64,000 nt of DNA from Lathyrus oleraceus (taxonomy: Eukaryota > Streptophyta > Magnoliopsida > Fabales > Fabaceae), in assembly GCF_024323335.1 (NCBI RefSeq), contig NC_066581.1, positions 30,438,699 to 30,502,698 of the forward strand, in the 5' to 3' direction. Both the position numbers and the translations under genes were made by a program. Positions 34,022-45,726 of this stretch are shown one piece after another (the first letter of the stretch is position 1; every line of letters starts with the position of its first letter). The notes below the pieces were generated by a model that was not told the origin of the DNA, made no database searches, and saw nothing but the letters and a program-made list of their open reading frames with translations.

Positions 34022-35790
34022 TCTTTCAGTAGAGTAACCCGGACGGTTTTTTCAGACGACCAATTGTCGAGCTTTTCTCCCGGGACACACGGGCGAATCC
34101 AGCTATCTAAGTCACAGTCGCTGTCAGCCTTGTCTTCATCTGCAGCATTGACGATGTGGGGAGAAACCAAACCCCCGCTGGAGAGAGTACCAGTTTCATT
34201 CTTCTGAGATCCCGGAGCATACCCCAATCCAAACTTGTCTTCTTTGATTACTGGCTCCACAAATTTGCCCCAGCCTTGGGCATTACCAGCTTTAACCACT
34301 TCGATAGCTTGCTTGTATGAAGAGATAGAAGTCCCGACCTTCTCAAACTCAGGTGAAAAGACAGCTTCGGGCGCGACCTCATTGATGTTTGTAGTTTCGA
34401 AGCCCTGACACAGCATCTCATGCATCTCGCCGTCCATCTCTACATACTTAAATGTAGACAGGTGGCTAACAAAAATATCCTCTTCACCACATACAGTGAC
34501 GATCTGACCTTCTAGTTCATATTTGAGCTTCTGGTGGAGGGTAGAAGTAACAGCACCAGCAGCATGAATCCAAGGCCGACCTAGCAGACAGCTGTAGGCA
34601 GGCTGGATATCCATCACATAAAAGGTGCTCTTGAACACCTGCGGTCCAATCTTAACTGGCAACTCAACTTCGCCAAAGACAGCTCTCTTAGAGCCATCAA
34701 AAGCCCTCACAACTAAGTTACTTGGCCTCAGGATGGTGTCATCGCAATCCAACTTCATTAAGGCTTTCTTTGGAAGAACATTCAGAGAAGAGCCTCTATC
34801 AACCAAAACATGGGAAAGCATCACCCCTTTGCACTCCATTGTGATATGCAAGGCTTTGTTGTGATTCCTGCCCTCAGACGTCAGGTCATTATCGGTGAAA
34901 CCTAGCCCCCGGCTAGCGTTTACATTGGAAACTACCGACTCCAGCTGGTTAACAGTTATCTCCGGTGGAACATAGGCCATATTCAGTACTTTCAACAAGG
35001 CTGCTCTGTGCGCCTCAGAGCACAGCAATAGTGAGAGAATGGAGATCTTTGAGGGTGTCTGATTTAGCTGGTCGACTACCTTGTAGTCACTTTTCTTGAT
35101 AATCCTCATAAACTCATCCACTTTCTTCTCGAATGCGGTCTTAGGAGGATCTTCCTCAGTAGTAACCTCTTCGGTGGATACCTGTTTCCCTTTAGCCTTG
35201 GCAGCTGCCTCGGCTTCAGTATTCGCGCGTAATGTTGATGGTGCAAATAGGCGTCCACTGCGAGTGAAGCCACCAACCCCTCAAACATTGTCTACAGCGG
35301 AGCTACCAATGTCAATGTCTTCTTCATTAACTTTTTGCCCCTGGCAGTAGATATCAGCCTCATAGTGCCACGGGATAGCACTGTCTTTCTCATACGGAAC
35401 ATGTCCTGGTACCGTGATGGTGATTGGACCAACCAAAGTCGGTTGAGGGCTGTCAGAGTAAATTGCGACTGGTGCTGAACTTTCGATGTTCACCGCTGCT
35501 GGTTCTGTACTTTCTGGGAAATATATTGTTGTCGGAGCGAGTCTCTCGGGAACATATATTTCTTCAGGAGTGAAATAAAACGTCACCATCGATACATCAT
35601 TCTTCACCGGACGGGCCTGATCGAACTGAAGACAACCTTCATCTATCGGCTGCTCAATACCCCTTCTCAAACTGTCACATCCGTTTTCGGCAGCTTGACA
35701 ATTTCTGCATTCTTCCCCACAGCCCGGGAAAATTTGTCCTTTCAGAAGTCGGTCTTTAACCACCGATAGCGAAGTCTTCACCTTAGTCAC
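34022..35790 (-). pseudogene. Element F protease region (exon 1 of pol)
   Basis: One reading frame from about 35790 to the intron, broken by TGA at 35281-35283. It contains the cysteine-rich IFPGCGEECRNC linker, an acidic linker, and the aspartic protease (HVLVDRGSSLNVLPKKALM, then the SCLLGRPWIHAAGAVTSTLHQ flap and core). The family's D-T/S/N-G active site reads D-R-G here, so the enzyme was probably inactive even before the stop. It ends with the LDNWSSEKTVRVTLLKE tail before the intron. The protease would cleave the retroelement polyprotein. Confidence 0.88.
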
Positions 35791-37388
35791 ATCAGAACCA
35801 AATTCAAAGTTTCCCCACTATCAACAGCATTAATCCTCTTCCCGCCGTGAGCCGACATCGGGTTCTGGATAACATTAGGGACCGGAGCGAAATTGATAGT
35901 CTGGGCATCTCTCAAATCTTGTACCTTTAACTGGAGAGCCTTGCAATTATCTGTAGTATGGCCAGGTGCGTTGGAGTGAAAAGCACATCTGGCGTTGACA
36001 TCATAACCTCTAGGCAAATTATTGGGATCGATTGGTGGGGCCAGAGTTCTCAATGTAACCAGATTCATGTCAATCAGCTTGGGAAGTAATACTGAATAAG
36101 GCATTGGGATTGGTTCGATGACCCGGTCCGTCTGCCTTGGACGTTGTTGATAGTGTCTCTGCTGACCCAGATTACCTCCTTGTTGTTGATTTTTGTACCT
36201 GGGTTGTTGTTGCGGATGATATTGCGGTTGAGGAACAGGTGTTGGAATAGTGACTGCGGCCACTTGATCTTGATAATAATTAGGGCGTCCTCTACCCCTG
36301 CCTCTGCCGGCATACACAACGCTTGCCTCGCCTTCTTTTCTTCGCTAACCGTTACCAGCAAACGGTCTCTTGGGACCTGATGAGTTAGAAGCACTATTGT
36401 CTTGAATTCGGCCCATCTTCAACAGACTCTCGATTCTTTCTCCAGCAATTACTATCTCTGCAAAGTTGATTGACGGGCAAGCAGCCAATCTCTCAATATA
36501 ATTGCCTTGAAGAGTGTTCATGAACATGTCCGCCATCTCCCTTTCGGACATAGGGGGTTGGACGGACGCAGCAATCTGTCTCCAATGTTGAGCATACTCT
36601 CTAAAGGTTTCCTTGGCAGTCTGAGACATACCTTGCAACAAGGTCCGATTTGGAGCCATGTCCAAGTTGTATTGATATTGCTTGATAAAAGCCTCTGCCA
36701 AGTCTTTCCAGCTCTTGATGGTAGTACGAGACAAATGAGAATACCATTCACGAGAAGCTCCAGTTAGACTGTCTTCAAAATAGTACATCCACAGCTTTTC
36801 ATCTTCCGTGTGAGCTCCCAACCTTCCCAAATAAGATTGGAGATGAGTGCGTGGGCAAGAAGCCCCTTTGTATTTCTCAAAAGTAGGGGGTTTGAACTTG
36901 TGAGGAATCCTTACTCCCTGAACCAGACCAAGATTTGTGACATCAAAGCCTAAGGAATTTTGAGACTCCAAAGATTTGAGCTTCTCAGCAAGCTCATCCA
37001 TACGGCGAGTGGTCTCGAGGGCCTCGTCGTGCAAAGAAAATTGATCACACTGATAATCTTCAGTAACGGGGCGCCCATTAATCTAAATTCCTTGATTCAC
37101 ATTGTACCTTCCGCCAATACCATTCCCAACATTCCCTGTGTTGCCAACATTACCCGGGTTTCCATCAGCATTTGCGTTACCCGCGTTACCAGTGTTCATA
37201 GGGTTATCAGCGTTCCCAGGGTTACTAGGGTTTCCCTCAGCATTTGGTATCTCCACCTCCGGATCAGGCCTCGGTTGCCCAACCAATTCCCTCAGCTTTT
37301 CTTGACCTGCTGCCATACCAGTCATCAATGTCATGAACTGATCCATCCTTTCACGCATATCAGCCAACTCTTTCTGTACTTGGTCCAT
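35787..37388 (-). pseudogene. Element F gag
   Basis: A single frame of 534 codons from ATG at 37388, broken by TAG at 37083-37085 and TAG at 36345-36347. Layout: coiled-coil-like N-terminus (MDQVQKELADMRERMDQ), an Asn/Gly/Pro-rich repeat, the retrotransposon gag domain (PPTFEKYKGASCPRTHLQSY ... EWYSHLS ... FIKQYQYN), an Arg/Gly-rich and Gln-rich basic region, and a variant zinc-knuckle CAFHSNAPGHTTDNC. It then shifts frame (about 35815) into the PRO linker. Gag forms the particle that packages the RNA. Confidence 0.9.
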
Positions 37389-38407
37389 CGCTAGTCGTGG
37401 ACGGTTTTCCTTTGTCGGGTATCTGTGAACTCGCTTGGGACCAATAACTGCCTGATACAGGGAACAAACATTAGACACTGCGGTGACACCTACAAAACAG
37501 ACAAGGGTTAATATGCATGGTATGCGATGCACTGCTTGTTCAGTTTTAAGGCACCCCCATTTTGAAAGGGAATACCCTGCAAATGAATAAGCATGAGATG
37601 TTGGATGCAAATATGCAGATGATGTTATGCAATGCAAAGGCATGTCAATCAGAATTTATGGATCCGCTTGAACATTTGTCAGGTTGCACTGCCTGGAGAG
37701 AAATTCACTGAGGAATATAATACAAGACCAAAACTCTGCTCCAGAAAACCGGGTTGGTTGGAGGTTAAGGTTTCTTGAATTTAGCCCACCCCTCACTGGT
37801 AGGTTCCAAGAACAGAAGTTCGTCAGCTTCAGCCCTTCAGTCGCGAATAATACGTTTACCACTGAATGTTTGGCATTATTACGGGATAAAAGACCTCCGC
37901 TGACTCCCCTCAACAGGACATCCTAAAGCAAGTTCCCACTCTCGGGGTCCTCGGATTGATCAGCGAGAATGCGCCCACCAGAGCTAACATAATCACGTCT
38001 CGGAGGAGAGGCCTCGACTGAGTTCTCGGGAAATGGTCACCAGAGTCGACGATTTCTAAAGGAACACCATGTCGTTACGGAACATCCGTAGGACATAATA
38101 TATCCAAAAGAAACCTCGTCTGGGTGTGGTTCTTCACGAACGACTTAACGTAGCAACATGCCACGCAAGCCTCATGATCATCCACTCTAAAACCTGTGTG
38201 TACACTCAAGCCTGGGTAATGGGCTTATCTCTCATAGAACATCCCATCCCAATAAACAAACAAACAGATCCAATAGATACAACAGATGTATGCAAGCAGG
38301 TAAGCAAATAAATGTACAAAAGCATGAACACCCAATAAACAAGAAATCACAAAAGCTAGGAGGGACTCGCTTAGGGAAGATGGACCAGCAAGAGGTCAAC
38401 TTCTTAG
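37389..38407 (-). other. Leader of element F
   Basis: About 1.0 kb between PBS and gag. No ORF1 is present, unlike Ogre E. It contains 'ctcacaggcgac'-type segments shared loosely with other leaders; no gene seen. Confidence 0.75.
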
Positions 38408-38425
38408 TCCCCAACAGAGTCGCCA
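38408..38425 (-). promoter_or_regulatory. Primer binding site of element F
   Basis: The minus strand reads TGGCGACTCTGTTGGGGA two bases after the LTR end. One base differs from H. tRNA-Arg type. Confidence 0.88.
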
Positions 38426-39795
38426 GCTGTCGCAACCTGAAAAATACAGTGCGCGAAAAAAACAACCGGCGAAAGAAAAAGACAGAAGAGTCGCCACCGT
38501 GCGTTATTCATCCCAAAGGAGGGAAAGGAAACGCTCGAAGTAAACCTGAAAAAGGAAAGGACAAGACGGGGTCTCGCAACCAAATCTTGGGTTCGGGAGT
38601 CGGTTATGCGAAGGAAAGGTATTAACACCCCTACGCATCCGTAGTACTCTACGGGATCCACTTTTGTAGTTTTCGTCTAAAGGGTGTGGGTTTATCTTGT
38701 GTTGTTTGCCACAAAAAAAAAGGGTTAAATGAAAATGACTCGCGCGGATGTCGCATCCACTGCATACGTATCTCATCTGAATATGAGAATCAGAGTCTTC
38801 GTAGCTCGGCTGACCTATGGGTTGGGGGGATGTGTGCTCGCTAAGACATCGCGTCTTATGCCTACGTATCTCATCTGGCCTGAGAATCAGAGCAAAACGT
38901 AGTTCGGCTAACTATGGGGTTATGGATTGGGTTTTGGACGAACGACGTCACTACGCAATCTACCGGATGCTCGACCTTTGGAGACTTACTCGCCTGTAGT
39001 AGAAGGAGTTAACGTGTTGCTTTGGATTTTAGGGTTTGGGATGCTCAAGGGCAAAAAGGCAGTCCTTGAAGAAGGAATTGCGCTACCTGCAGGGATACGA
39101 ACACATACAAAACAAACATGTATAAAGTAAATGTGCCAACAAGGGGCTCAGAAGTAAATAAACAAAAGAAAACAAATGCCTCCTATCGAGGTCTTCCAGC
39201 TACGAAAGCGATAAAATGCGGAAAAGAGGTAAAAGTACCACACGGATGAAGATCCGAAGTAACAACGATTAAAGGAGTAAGAAACCCAGGGACCTCCCAA
39301 GCTAATGCCATCAAAGAAAAGTGAGTCAGTACAGGTAATCGGAATGAACCTCCAGGGGTTATCCCACAAATAAAGTGGGAAACCACGCAAGTTATCCCTG
39401 CAAAAGTCATGTGAGCCCTCACAAAAACTCAACAAAAGGGTTAGTGAAACACCATAAGCATTTTTTTCATGGATAACAGTATGGTTTCAGAAACCTCAAA
39501 CCCTGTGGCATACACTTCAGAAATCATGTGATTAAACATTCAAGGCATAGGTTTCACCCATTCATAATACATCACACATTTAGAACATTCAAATTGAAGG
39601 TGTAAAATAATGGGAATAGGGCAAACCTGATTGGAGAGCTTGATTGAAATTGAGTTGCACCCGTGAGGCCCTTCAGGGTTTGGAGGCTGCTCTGAGTTCT
39701 CTGTCAGGTTTCTCTTCAGGTTTTGTCCAGGGTTTTGTTCCAAGGAAACCTCAGAGTATTTTGCTTCTCTTCCTTTTTCCCAAGTGAAGCCTTGG

Positions 39796-39803
39796 TATTT
39801 ATA
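39796..39803 (-). promoter_or_regulatory. TATA box, 5' LTR of F
   Basis: The minus strand reads TATAAATA, identical to 29609-29616. It would drive the element transcript. Confidence 0.65.
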
Positions 39804-39918
39804 GACTGAATTTTATGGTTTTGTGGGCTCAAATGAGAGAGACCCAAGTCCAAAATTTTTTATTATATTTTATTTATTTTTTTATTATTATTTTTATTTA
39901 TTTATTTATTTGTAAAAA

Positions 39919-39944
39919 ATTATTATTATTATTATTATTATTTT
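39919..39944. repeat. (TTA)n microsatellite in the 5' LTR of F
   Basis: About eight ATT/TTA repeats. The 3' LTR has poly-T with G at the same place. Confidence 0.85.
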
Positions 39945-40039
39945 TTTTTTTCGGATCTAATTCTGATTGACATGATGAAATGCAATATGAAATGCTAAAT
40001 GAATGCATGAATGAGGAGGGCAAATTTTGGGGTGTTACA

Positions 40040-40044
40040 GTAAG
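40040..40044. repeat. Right target-site duplication of element F (GTAAG)
   Basis: Exact match to 28236-28240. Confidence 0.95.
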
Positions 40045-40495
40045 CCATGCAATCGTGTATGAAAAGTGGAAGTGGAAATCATCCAAATGGTCCTTCAGTT
40101 TGCACCCATGCGCAAGTCCTTCATACTTTGGCCAAATCAGATGATTTTGGACTCTCTGGAAATGTGAGATCAAGGGGAGCATCTTTCATGTTGAACACTT
40201 TTTCATTTGAAGCTTGGATAATGATGAATTTTGAGGTGGAAGTTTGGGAAATCAAACATATTTGAAAATTTTCTAAGTCCCAAGTCAAATGTTCACTTCT
40301 TCCACCTTGGATAACATTTTTTATGGACTTAAAATGAGAAAAATTCCTTCATAAAAGTTGTAGCTCTTTCAAACCTCTTCAAATTTGACCTCATTTGGAT
40401 TTGGCATGAAGGAGTTATGCATTTCAGAAGTTGAGGAAAATTACTTATTCATGGTATTGGCCTAAAATGACCTATAATGTTTCCTCTTGGCACAT
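40045..40495 (-). mobile_element. Minus-strand LTR D, second visible part
   Basis: Continues LTR D after element F. The minus strand carries the 'aggaaacattataggtcatttt' phrase that also marks LTR A (10830, 10990) and LTR3 (14950, 15130). Cut at 40496 by the 3' LTR of E; the predicted target duplication of E is CACAT at 40491-40495. Confidence 0.85.
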
Positions 40496-41934
40496 TGTAG
40501 CGGGGTATTCGTTACCATTAGAGATATTGACTAAATCCAAGGTAAATCATACAAGTCGAGTCACCACCGCACTTCTATTTATCCAAAGGAATGGTTAGAA
40601 AGCAAACCAAAACCTAAAAGTTTTATCGAATCAAAAACTAGTAAAAATGTCAGAGATCTGGGTAAGGGGGTTGGTTATGCAATGGGAAGGTATTAGGCAT
40701 CCAAAGCTTCCTAGGTACTCCTAGGGAGCCCTTTTCACATTTGTTGCAAAGGTTGTTGTTTTTTATTTTGAAAAATTATTTTTGCAAACATGATTGAAGG
40801 GATGAGAAAAGCGTGTATGTTTATCTAATGTACTACTTACTAAAAGAAGGACCAAAAGAAAATGACTCGCACGGACGTCGCATCCACTGCATATGTATCT
40901 CATCTGAATCTGAGAATCAGAGTCTTCATAGCTCGGCTACCTATGGGTTAAAGAGGAGTGTGCTCGCTAAGACATCGCATCTTATGCCTACGTATCTCAT
41001 CTGGGATGAAAATCAGAGCAAAACGTAGTTCGACCAACTACGGGTTAAGGGTTGAACGACGTTACTACGCAATCTACCGGATGCTCAACCTTTGGAGACT
41101 TACTCGCCTGTAGTAGAAGGAGTAAACGTGTTCTTAGGAGAAGAAAAATCAATGAGTTTGGGGTGTTTAGGGATGCTCATGCAAAAAGGCAGTCCTAGAT
41201 GAAGGAACCGCGCTACCTTAAATGACATGCCACGAGAGGCTATACGAAACCTAAGAAATCGGTAACATGCGAGAAAAGTAAAGGGATCAAGAGATCTACC
41301 ATACGGATAAAGATCCGAAGTAACAACAATTAGATAGATAAGAAACCCAGAGATCTCTCAAGCTAGCACCATCAAAGAAAGTGAGTCAGTACAGGTAATC
41401 GAAATAGACCTCCAAGTGGTATCCCACAAATAAAGTGGAACACCAGGCAAGCCATCTCTGCAAGAGTCATATGAGCCCTCACAAAATAAAACTCAACAAA
41501 CATGTTAGAGAAACAAGATAGGGTAATCAAGAGTTGCCCCCAAATCAAAATGTAACCACATGAATCATGCCATTAAAATTCACAAAAAGCTCACAAAAAG
41601 CAACCAAGGGTAGGAGGCCTAAACCTCTTGTCAAACACATGCATCAAAAGGGTATCAAATTCATCCATAATACCTCATACATTCAGAGCATTCAAATTAA
41701 AAGCATATAGTAATGGGAATAAGGCAAACCTGACTGGAGAGATCGATGAAATTGAATGGCACAGTTGGGTTTGCAAAGCACTCTTAGGGTTTATATGAGA
41801 GGGAATTGGTTCTTTGCCGATGAGTTCCCTTCAGTCTCTGGAGGTTGCTCTGAACTCTGTTAGCTCTTCTCTCACTATCTTTTTCCCTGCCAGGGTAATA
41901 GGAATATAATGCTTTTGTTTCACTGAAACTCTGA

Positions 41935-41941
41935 ATTTATA
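41935..41941 (-). promoter_or_regulatory. Candidate TATA box of LTR E
   Basis: The minus strand reads TATAAAT in 'caggttataaattcag'. Confidence 0.55.
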
Positions 41942-42002
41942 ACCTGATTTTTGTGGACCTGTAGGCTCAAATGAGAGAGGCCCAAGTCCAAAATTCTTCT
42001 GT

Positions 42003-42055
42003 TATATTTTATTTATTTATTTATTTATTTATTTTATTTTATTTTAATTTTTTTT
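42003..42055. repeat. A/T-rich simple repeat in LTR E
   Basis: (TTTA)n followed by T runs, at the place matching the microsatellite of F LTRs. Confidence 0.8.
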
Positions 42056-42138
42056 TAAACACGTGGGCTTCGCCTAGCGAGCATGACAGTTCAAGAAATT
42101 CCTCTGAGTGTAGGTGATTCTGGTGGCTTTTCTTGGGA

Positions 42139-42172
42139 CTCGCTAGGCGACCCATTCTGCTCGCCTAGCGAG
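42139..42172 (-). repeat. 12-bp perfect inverted repeat in LTR E
   Basis: CTCGCTAGGCGA and TCGCCTAGCGAG around a 10-base loop. A third copy of the arm plus 'catgacag' lies at 42070-42088. Much more GC-rich than its surroundings. Confidence 0.85.
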
Positions 42173-42552
42173 CATGACAGCTCATGAACAAACTTTTGCT
42201 CCTTCAAGAATAACGTTTTGACTGACGAATAGACCCCACTTGAACCTGTTGGAAGTATCTCAAGTCATTCCTTTGTGTTGACTGATCATCTAAATAGAAC
42301 CCACAAAGTGTCTTGGATGATACTCAACCTTCAAACAAAAGATGTTAGTGACACATTTTTTTGCTTTTGGTTAGTAAACAAAAGTAAGAGAAACAATGAT
42401 GTATAATTCAAGCATGCTTGGTGATCTCAAACCAATCACAAGGAGTCCCACCCAAAGGCAAAGGGAACCAAGATGCTAAAGATCCTTGAGGCAATGCAAA
42501 TGCAATGTTATGATGCCATGAGGGATCTTAGGGTCAAAATTGGCGTCTTACA

Positions 42553-42565
42553 GATGCCCTTATTT
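42553..42565 (-). promoter_or_regulatory. Polypurine tract of Ogre E
   Basis: The minus strand reads AAATAAGGGCATC next to the 3' LTR; compare A (10065-10077). Confidence 0.65.
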
Positions 42566-43039
42566 AAGGTCATTCTAGCCAGAGAAGTGAAGGTTAAAAT
42601 CTTCGTCTCGACGGGGTAGAATGGGCTTAAATAATAACAAAGAGATGGATTTTGGTCCCTAATTGACCTCATGATGCAAATGTAGGTATGAAAAATGGTA
42701 GCACTCTGTGGAGATATGTGTCCACAAAAGCAAAGAAATCAGAAGCCACTGATAATCCATATGAACAATTCACTCCATGGGACCTAGACCCTGGGGACTC
42801 TCCTGGGGATAGAAAAGGGATAAAAATGCGCGAGCAGGTCACGACTCAAAGCGTGGGGAACAGAATTCCAAAGGGAAAAGATCCAATGGAAAGACTCAAG
42901 CTGACTCGAAGATGAATGTATTGGGGAATATGCCAATACAGCAAAAAACTATCCACAGTGGATACTTCGGATAAAATCCGGATGAAAACAATCCACTAAG
43001 GGACTTCGCTGGGGATGTCCATAAGGACACTCCTGGGGA

Positions 43040-43560
43040 AGCAGCGGGACGAGGTATTACCGGTTACTGGGTAATAAGCTCAAAGAGACATGTGATCTGA
43101 ACGCCAGGTATGAGGGTGAAAGATACAACATGCTCAGGAAGAGATGAATATCCAAGACCGGCATAAGGGTGAGATATATCAAAACTTCAAAATGTCTGAG
43201 GAAAACCTAAAAGGTATACTTCAACTCAGGGATTCTGACTCCACAGGGGACAAAAAGTCATAATAGGGAGCAGAGAGGAAGGAACACCAGGGATACCGGT
43301 TACTGGGCATATAATAGGTGACCAACCAAGGCGTGAATTGGGGAATATTCCCAAAACACTCATCATCCAAAAGAGGGCTAAAAGCAAACTCAATTACAGG
43401 ATGGATATTCGACTCCACAGAGGGGATACGAATCTTACTCAACTATGGAAGAACAAAAGGCTTCAGACCCGAGAGTGCATGAGATATACTATCTATTACC
43501 GTCAGAACATAGATAATATACTCGCATGGACGATTATCCACAACCGGTTACTGGGTTAAT
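43040..43560 (-). repeat. CAGTAAC-loop hairpins in the 3'UTR of E
   Basis: On the minus strand: TATTACC-CAGTAACC-GGTAATA (about 43055-43076), ATGCC-CAGTAACC-GGTAT (about 43292-43309) and AACC-CAGTAACC-GGTT (about 43542-43557). Loops agree with those of A; stems differ in matched ways. Confidence 0.75.
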
Positions 43561-45142
43561 AAAGGATAAATCGACCGAAAAGAAAAGGCATCGGGATACT
43601 GAAACTAGGTATATAATGATGACCAATTCAGGAGAGAAACAATCGTCACCAACAACAACAAGGTAGACGAGAGATGACCCGCTGGGGATAAATTGCGTAA
43701 TCAAGGCAATTATCCAAGCAGATGAGGGGATATCATCACCGAATATTGGATGAAGATAACTGTCACCAATTAAAGATGAGCAAAAATAGTTACTCTACAA
43801 AAAGGGAAGAAATAGGGTTTACAACTACCGGTATGAGGGTAGAGAAACACAGACTCCGTCGGGGATAATAATTACTAATTATTGAGAAATTATTCATTTA
43901 CCACGGGGAAACATGAAAAGAGTCTCAAGAGACCGATCTAGGATCAAACTAGATAGGCACACCAAATCAAGACTTGTCCCGGTGAGGATATAACTCAATG
44001 GGGAAAACCATCCCAGTATATGTGTTGGGAAGGAACAAAAACAATCAACATCCACGAGGATATAACCCGGTGGGGAATATGGAAGAAAGGATAGACGCTT
44101 TCTGCTTATGAAGCTGACTCTATATGGAGAGATCAGACACACACATCTGCTCGGGGAAGTATATCACCAAATAGCAGGAGACATCAAACAACGATATATG
44201 GCAAAGAATGCAACATGAATATCTGAATGTTATAATTATGCATGAATATGCGTGGTTTATGTATGATGTATGCTGACAGACAGACATATCTAACACAACC
44301 AGGTCCAGGAATCAACCACCCGATACTACATCTCAAGAGAGAAAGCCAATTTCACCGGGGAGTATCCAATCTGCTGGGGATCAGAGATACCAGGAAGCAA
44401 AGAACTCTGCAAGGGATGAATCATCAATTATTCCAGCTGGGGACGAGAGTTATCACAGACAAGGTCCACCACACCAACAACTCTACTGGGGAATCTATCC
44501 GAGGAGATAAAGTATTTATCGGGATCAACCACCAAATACCGCTCTTGCCCAAAGAGATCCAAGTTGCTGAGGAAGAAAGATTGCTACTCTGTTGAAGGGA
44601 AGAGAGGTGACTCTCAATAAGCAATCCACTTGGTAGGATAAACCACAAGGAGTTCCGGAGGGAGGAGATACAGTCATGCCAGGAATATGGACAAAAATCT
44701 TACCCTGTTGGGGATCGTACCACCCTTGGGAGAGAACTCAGGATCTCCTAAGTATCCTTTCGTCATTGTGAATGTTCACTTTGTTTAAAAACAAATTATA
44801 AGAATTTGATCGTTTAAAACAATGATATTTTCTTAATCAAAACATGCAAAACATTTGTTGAATAGAAACAGATAAGAGTGCCAATAATTGGATAAAAGGC
44901 TCAAATTTATTTGATAGAATGGTAGTCTGCGAATGGCAAGACTCCATAGATCTTTACAAATTTGAAATTGTTGATATATATTGGAAAAGGGATACATTGA
45001 ACATAATGACCATTTCTCCACCAATTCTGAATCCGATGTATTTGAAGCTTTGGCTGATAATGAGCAAGGATCTCTGACGGACGACAGTTGTAGAACAAAG
45101 TCTTGTCAGGATGCAGTTACTTGCCAAATCCCTAATTTTTTC

Positions 45143-45303
45143 CTAGACTGCCCCAGGATGAGGTACTCAATCTAGCGGGATACATATATTCATCATTATA
45201 TTTTTTTTGTGTCTCTAACTTTTGGCTGGATCGCTCTTTCGGGTTTTCAATCCACCGAGACGCTCATTTTTGCCTAAGCCACCCTTTCGGGTTTTCAACT
45301 TAG
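45143..45303 (-). other. Post-pol hairpin module of Ogre E
   Basis: On the minus strand: CTAAG...CCC-GAAA-GGG...CTTAG (45274-45303); GGAT...CCC-GAAA-GAG...ATCC (45228-45253); CTAGATT...TGGGG...AGTCTAG (45143-45175). Same order as in A, arms differently spelled but paired. Confidence 0.75.
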
Positions 45304-45335
45304 CGAGCTATTCAGTTTTTATTTTTTTAGGAAAA

Positions 45336-45726
45336 TTATTTCTTGACTGCATCTGAATTCACAGGACGAGTGAAATCCTCCCCATCCATAGTTGTAAGTA
45401 TCAAAGCGCCGCCTGAAAAGTCTCTTTTAACAACATACGGACCCTCATAATTTGGAGTCCACTTGCCCCTGGAATCGGGCGCGAAAGACAAGACTTTCTT
45501 GAGCACGAGGTCACCTTCTCGGAACACACGAGGCTTGACCTTCTTATCAAAAGATTTCTTCATTCTCTGCTGATATAACTCACCATGGCACATAGCCGTC
45601 AATCTCTTCTCTTCAATCGAATTCAGCTGGTCATAACGACTCTGAACCCATTCAGCATCAGTCAACTTGGCTTCCTTCAAGACTCTCATTGATGGGATCT
45701 CCACCTCTACAGGGAGTACAACCTCC
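45336..45726 (-). pseudogene. Ogre E integrase C-terminal remnant
   Basis: From LPVEVEIP through the RMKKSFDKKVKPRVFREGDLV and GKWTPNYEGPYVVK segments to DAVKK, then TAA in place of the usual Tyr codon, three residues early. At about 45721-45726 it is fused to RT sequence just after the catalytic YVDD motif, with a short shared GAGGTT at the joint. The RT thumb, RNase H, aRNH and integrase core are deleted. Confidence 0.9.

Larger units (their letters stand above)
28241..40039 (-). mobile_element. Complete element F, Tat-lineage retrotransposon (11.8 kb, minus strand)
   Basis: Two LTRs (28241-29841 and 38428-40039), perfect GTAAG duplications, a PBS and a polypurine tract define a full insertion. 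Order on the minus strand: 5' LTR, PBS, ~1-kb leader without ORF1, gag, PRO, intron, pre-RT region, RNase H, aRNH, integrase C-terminus, 3'UTR, 3' LTR. The RT polymerase and the integrase zinc finger and core are deleted, so it is non-autonomous. It lies within LTR D. By eye I count about 24 substitutions between its LTRs outside the A/T-rich simple repeat, so it is younger than the elements around it but not new. Confidence 0.95.
38428..40039 (-). mobile_element. 5' LTR of element F (1612 bp)
   Basis: Nearly identical to 28241-29841: about 24 substitutions counted by eye outside the A/T-rich tract. TATA box at 39796-39803, a copy of the PBS start at 38487-38496, simple repeat at 39855-39950. 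Ends ...AGGTTGCGACA next to the PBS. Confidence 0.95.
40496..42552 (-). mobile_element. 3' LTR of Ogre E (2057 bp)
   Basis: On the minus strand it starts TGTAAGACGCCAATTTTGAC at 42552, directly after the polypurine tract, and ends AATACCCCGCTACA at 40496. Its start matches the A type and its body and end match the F and LTR3 types, so it is a short mosaic LTR. It contains a TATA box (41935-41941), a 12-bp inverted repeat (42139-42172), TACGTA hairpins (40865-41006) and an A/T simple repeat (42003-42055). The 5' LTR of E is outside the window. Confidence 0.88.
42553..45335 (-). other. 3'UTR of Ogre E
   Basis: About 2.8 kb, homologous to the 3'UTR of A. Holds CAGTAAC-loop hairpins (43040-43560) and the post-pol hairpin module (45143-45303). 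No gene. Confidence 0.85.
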
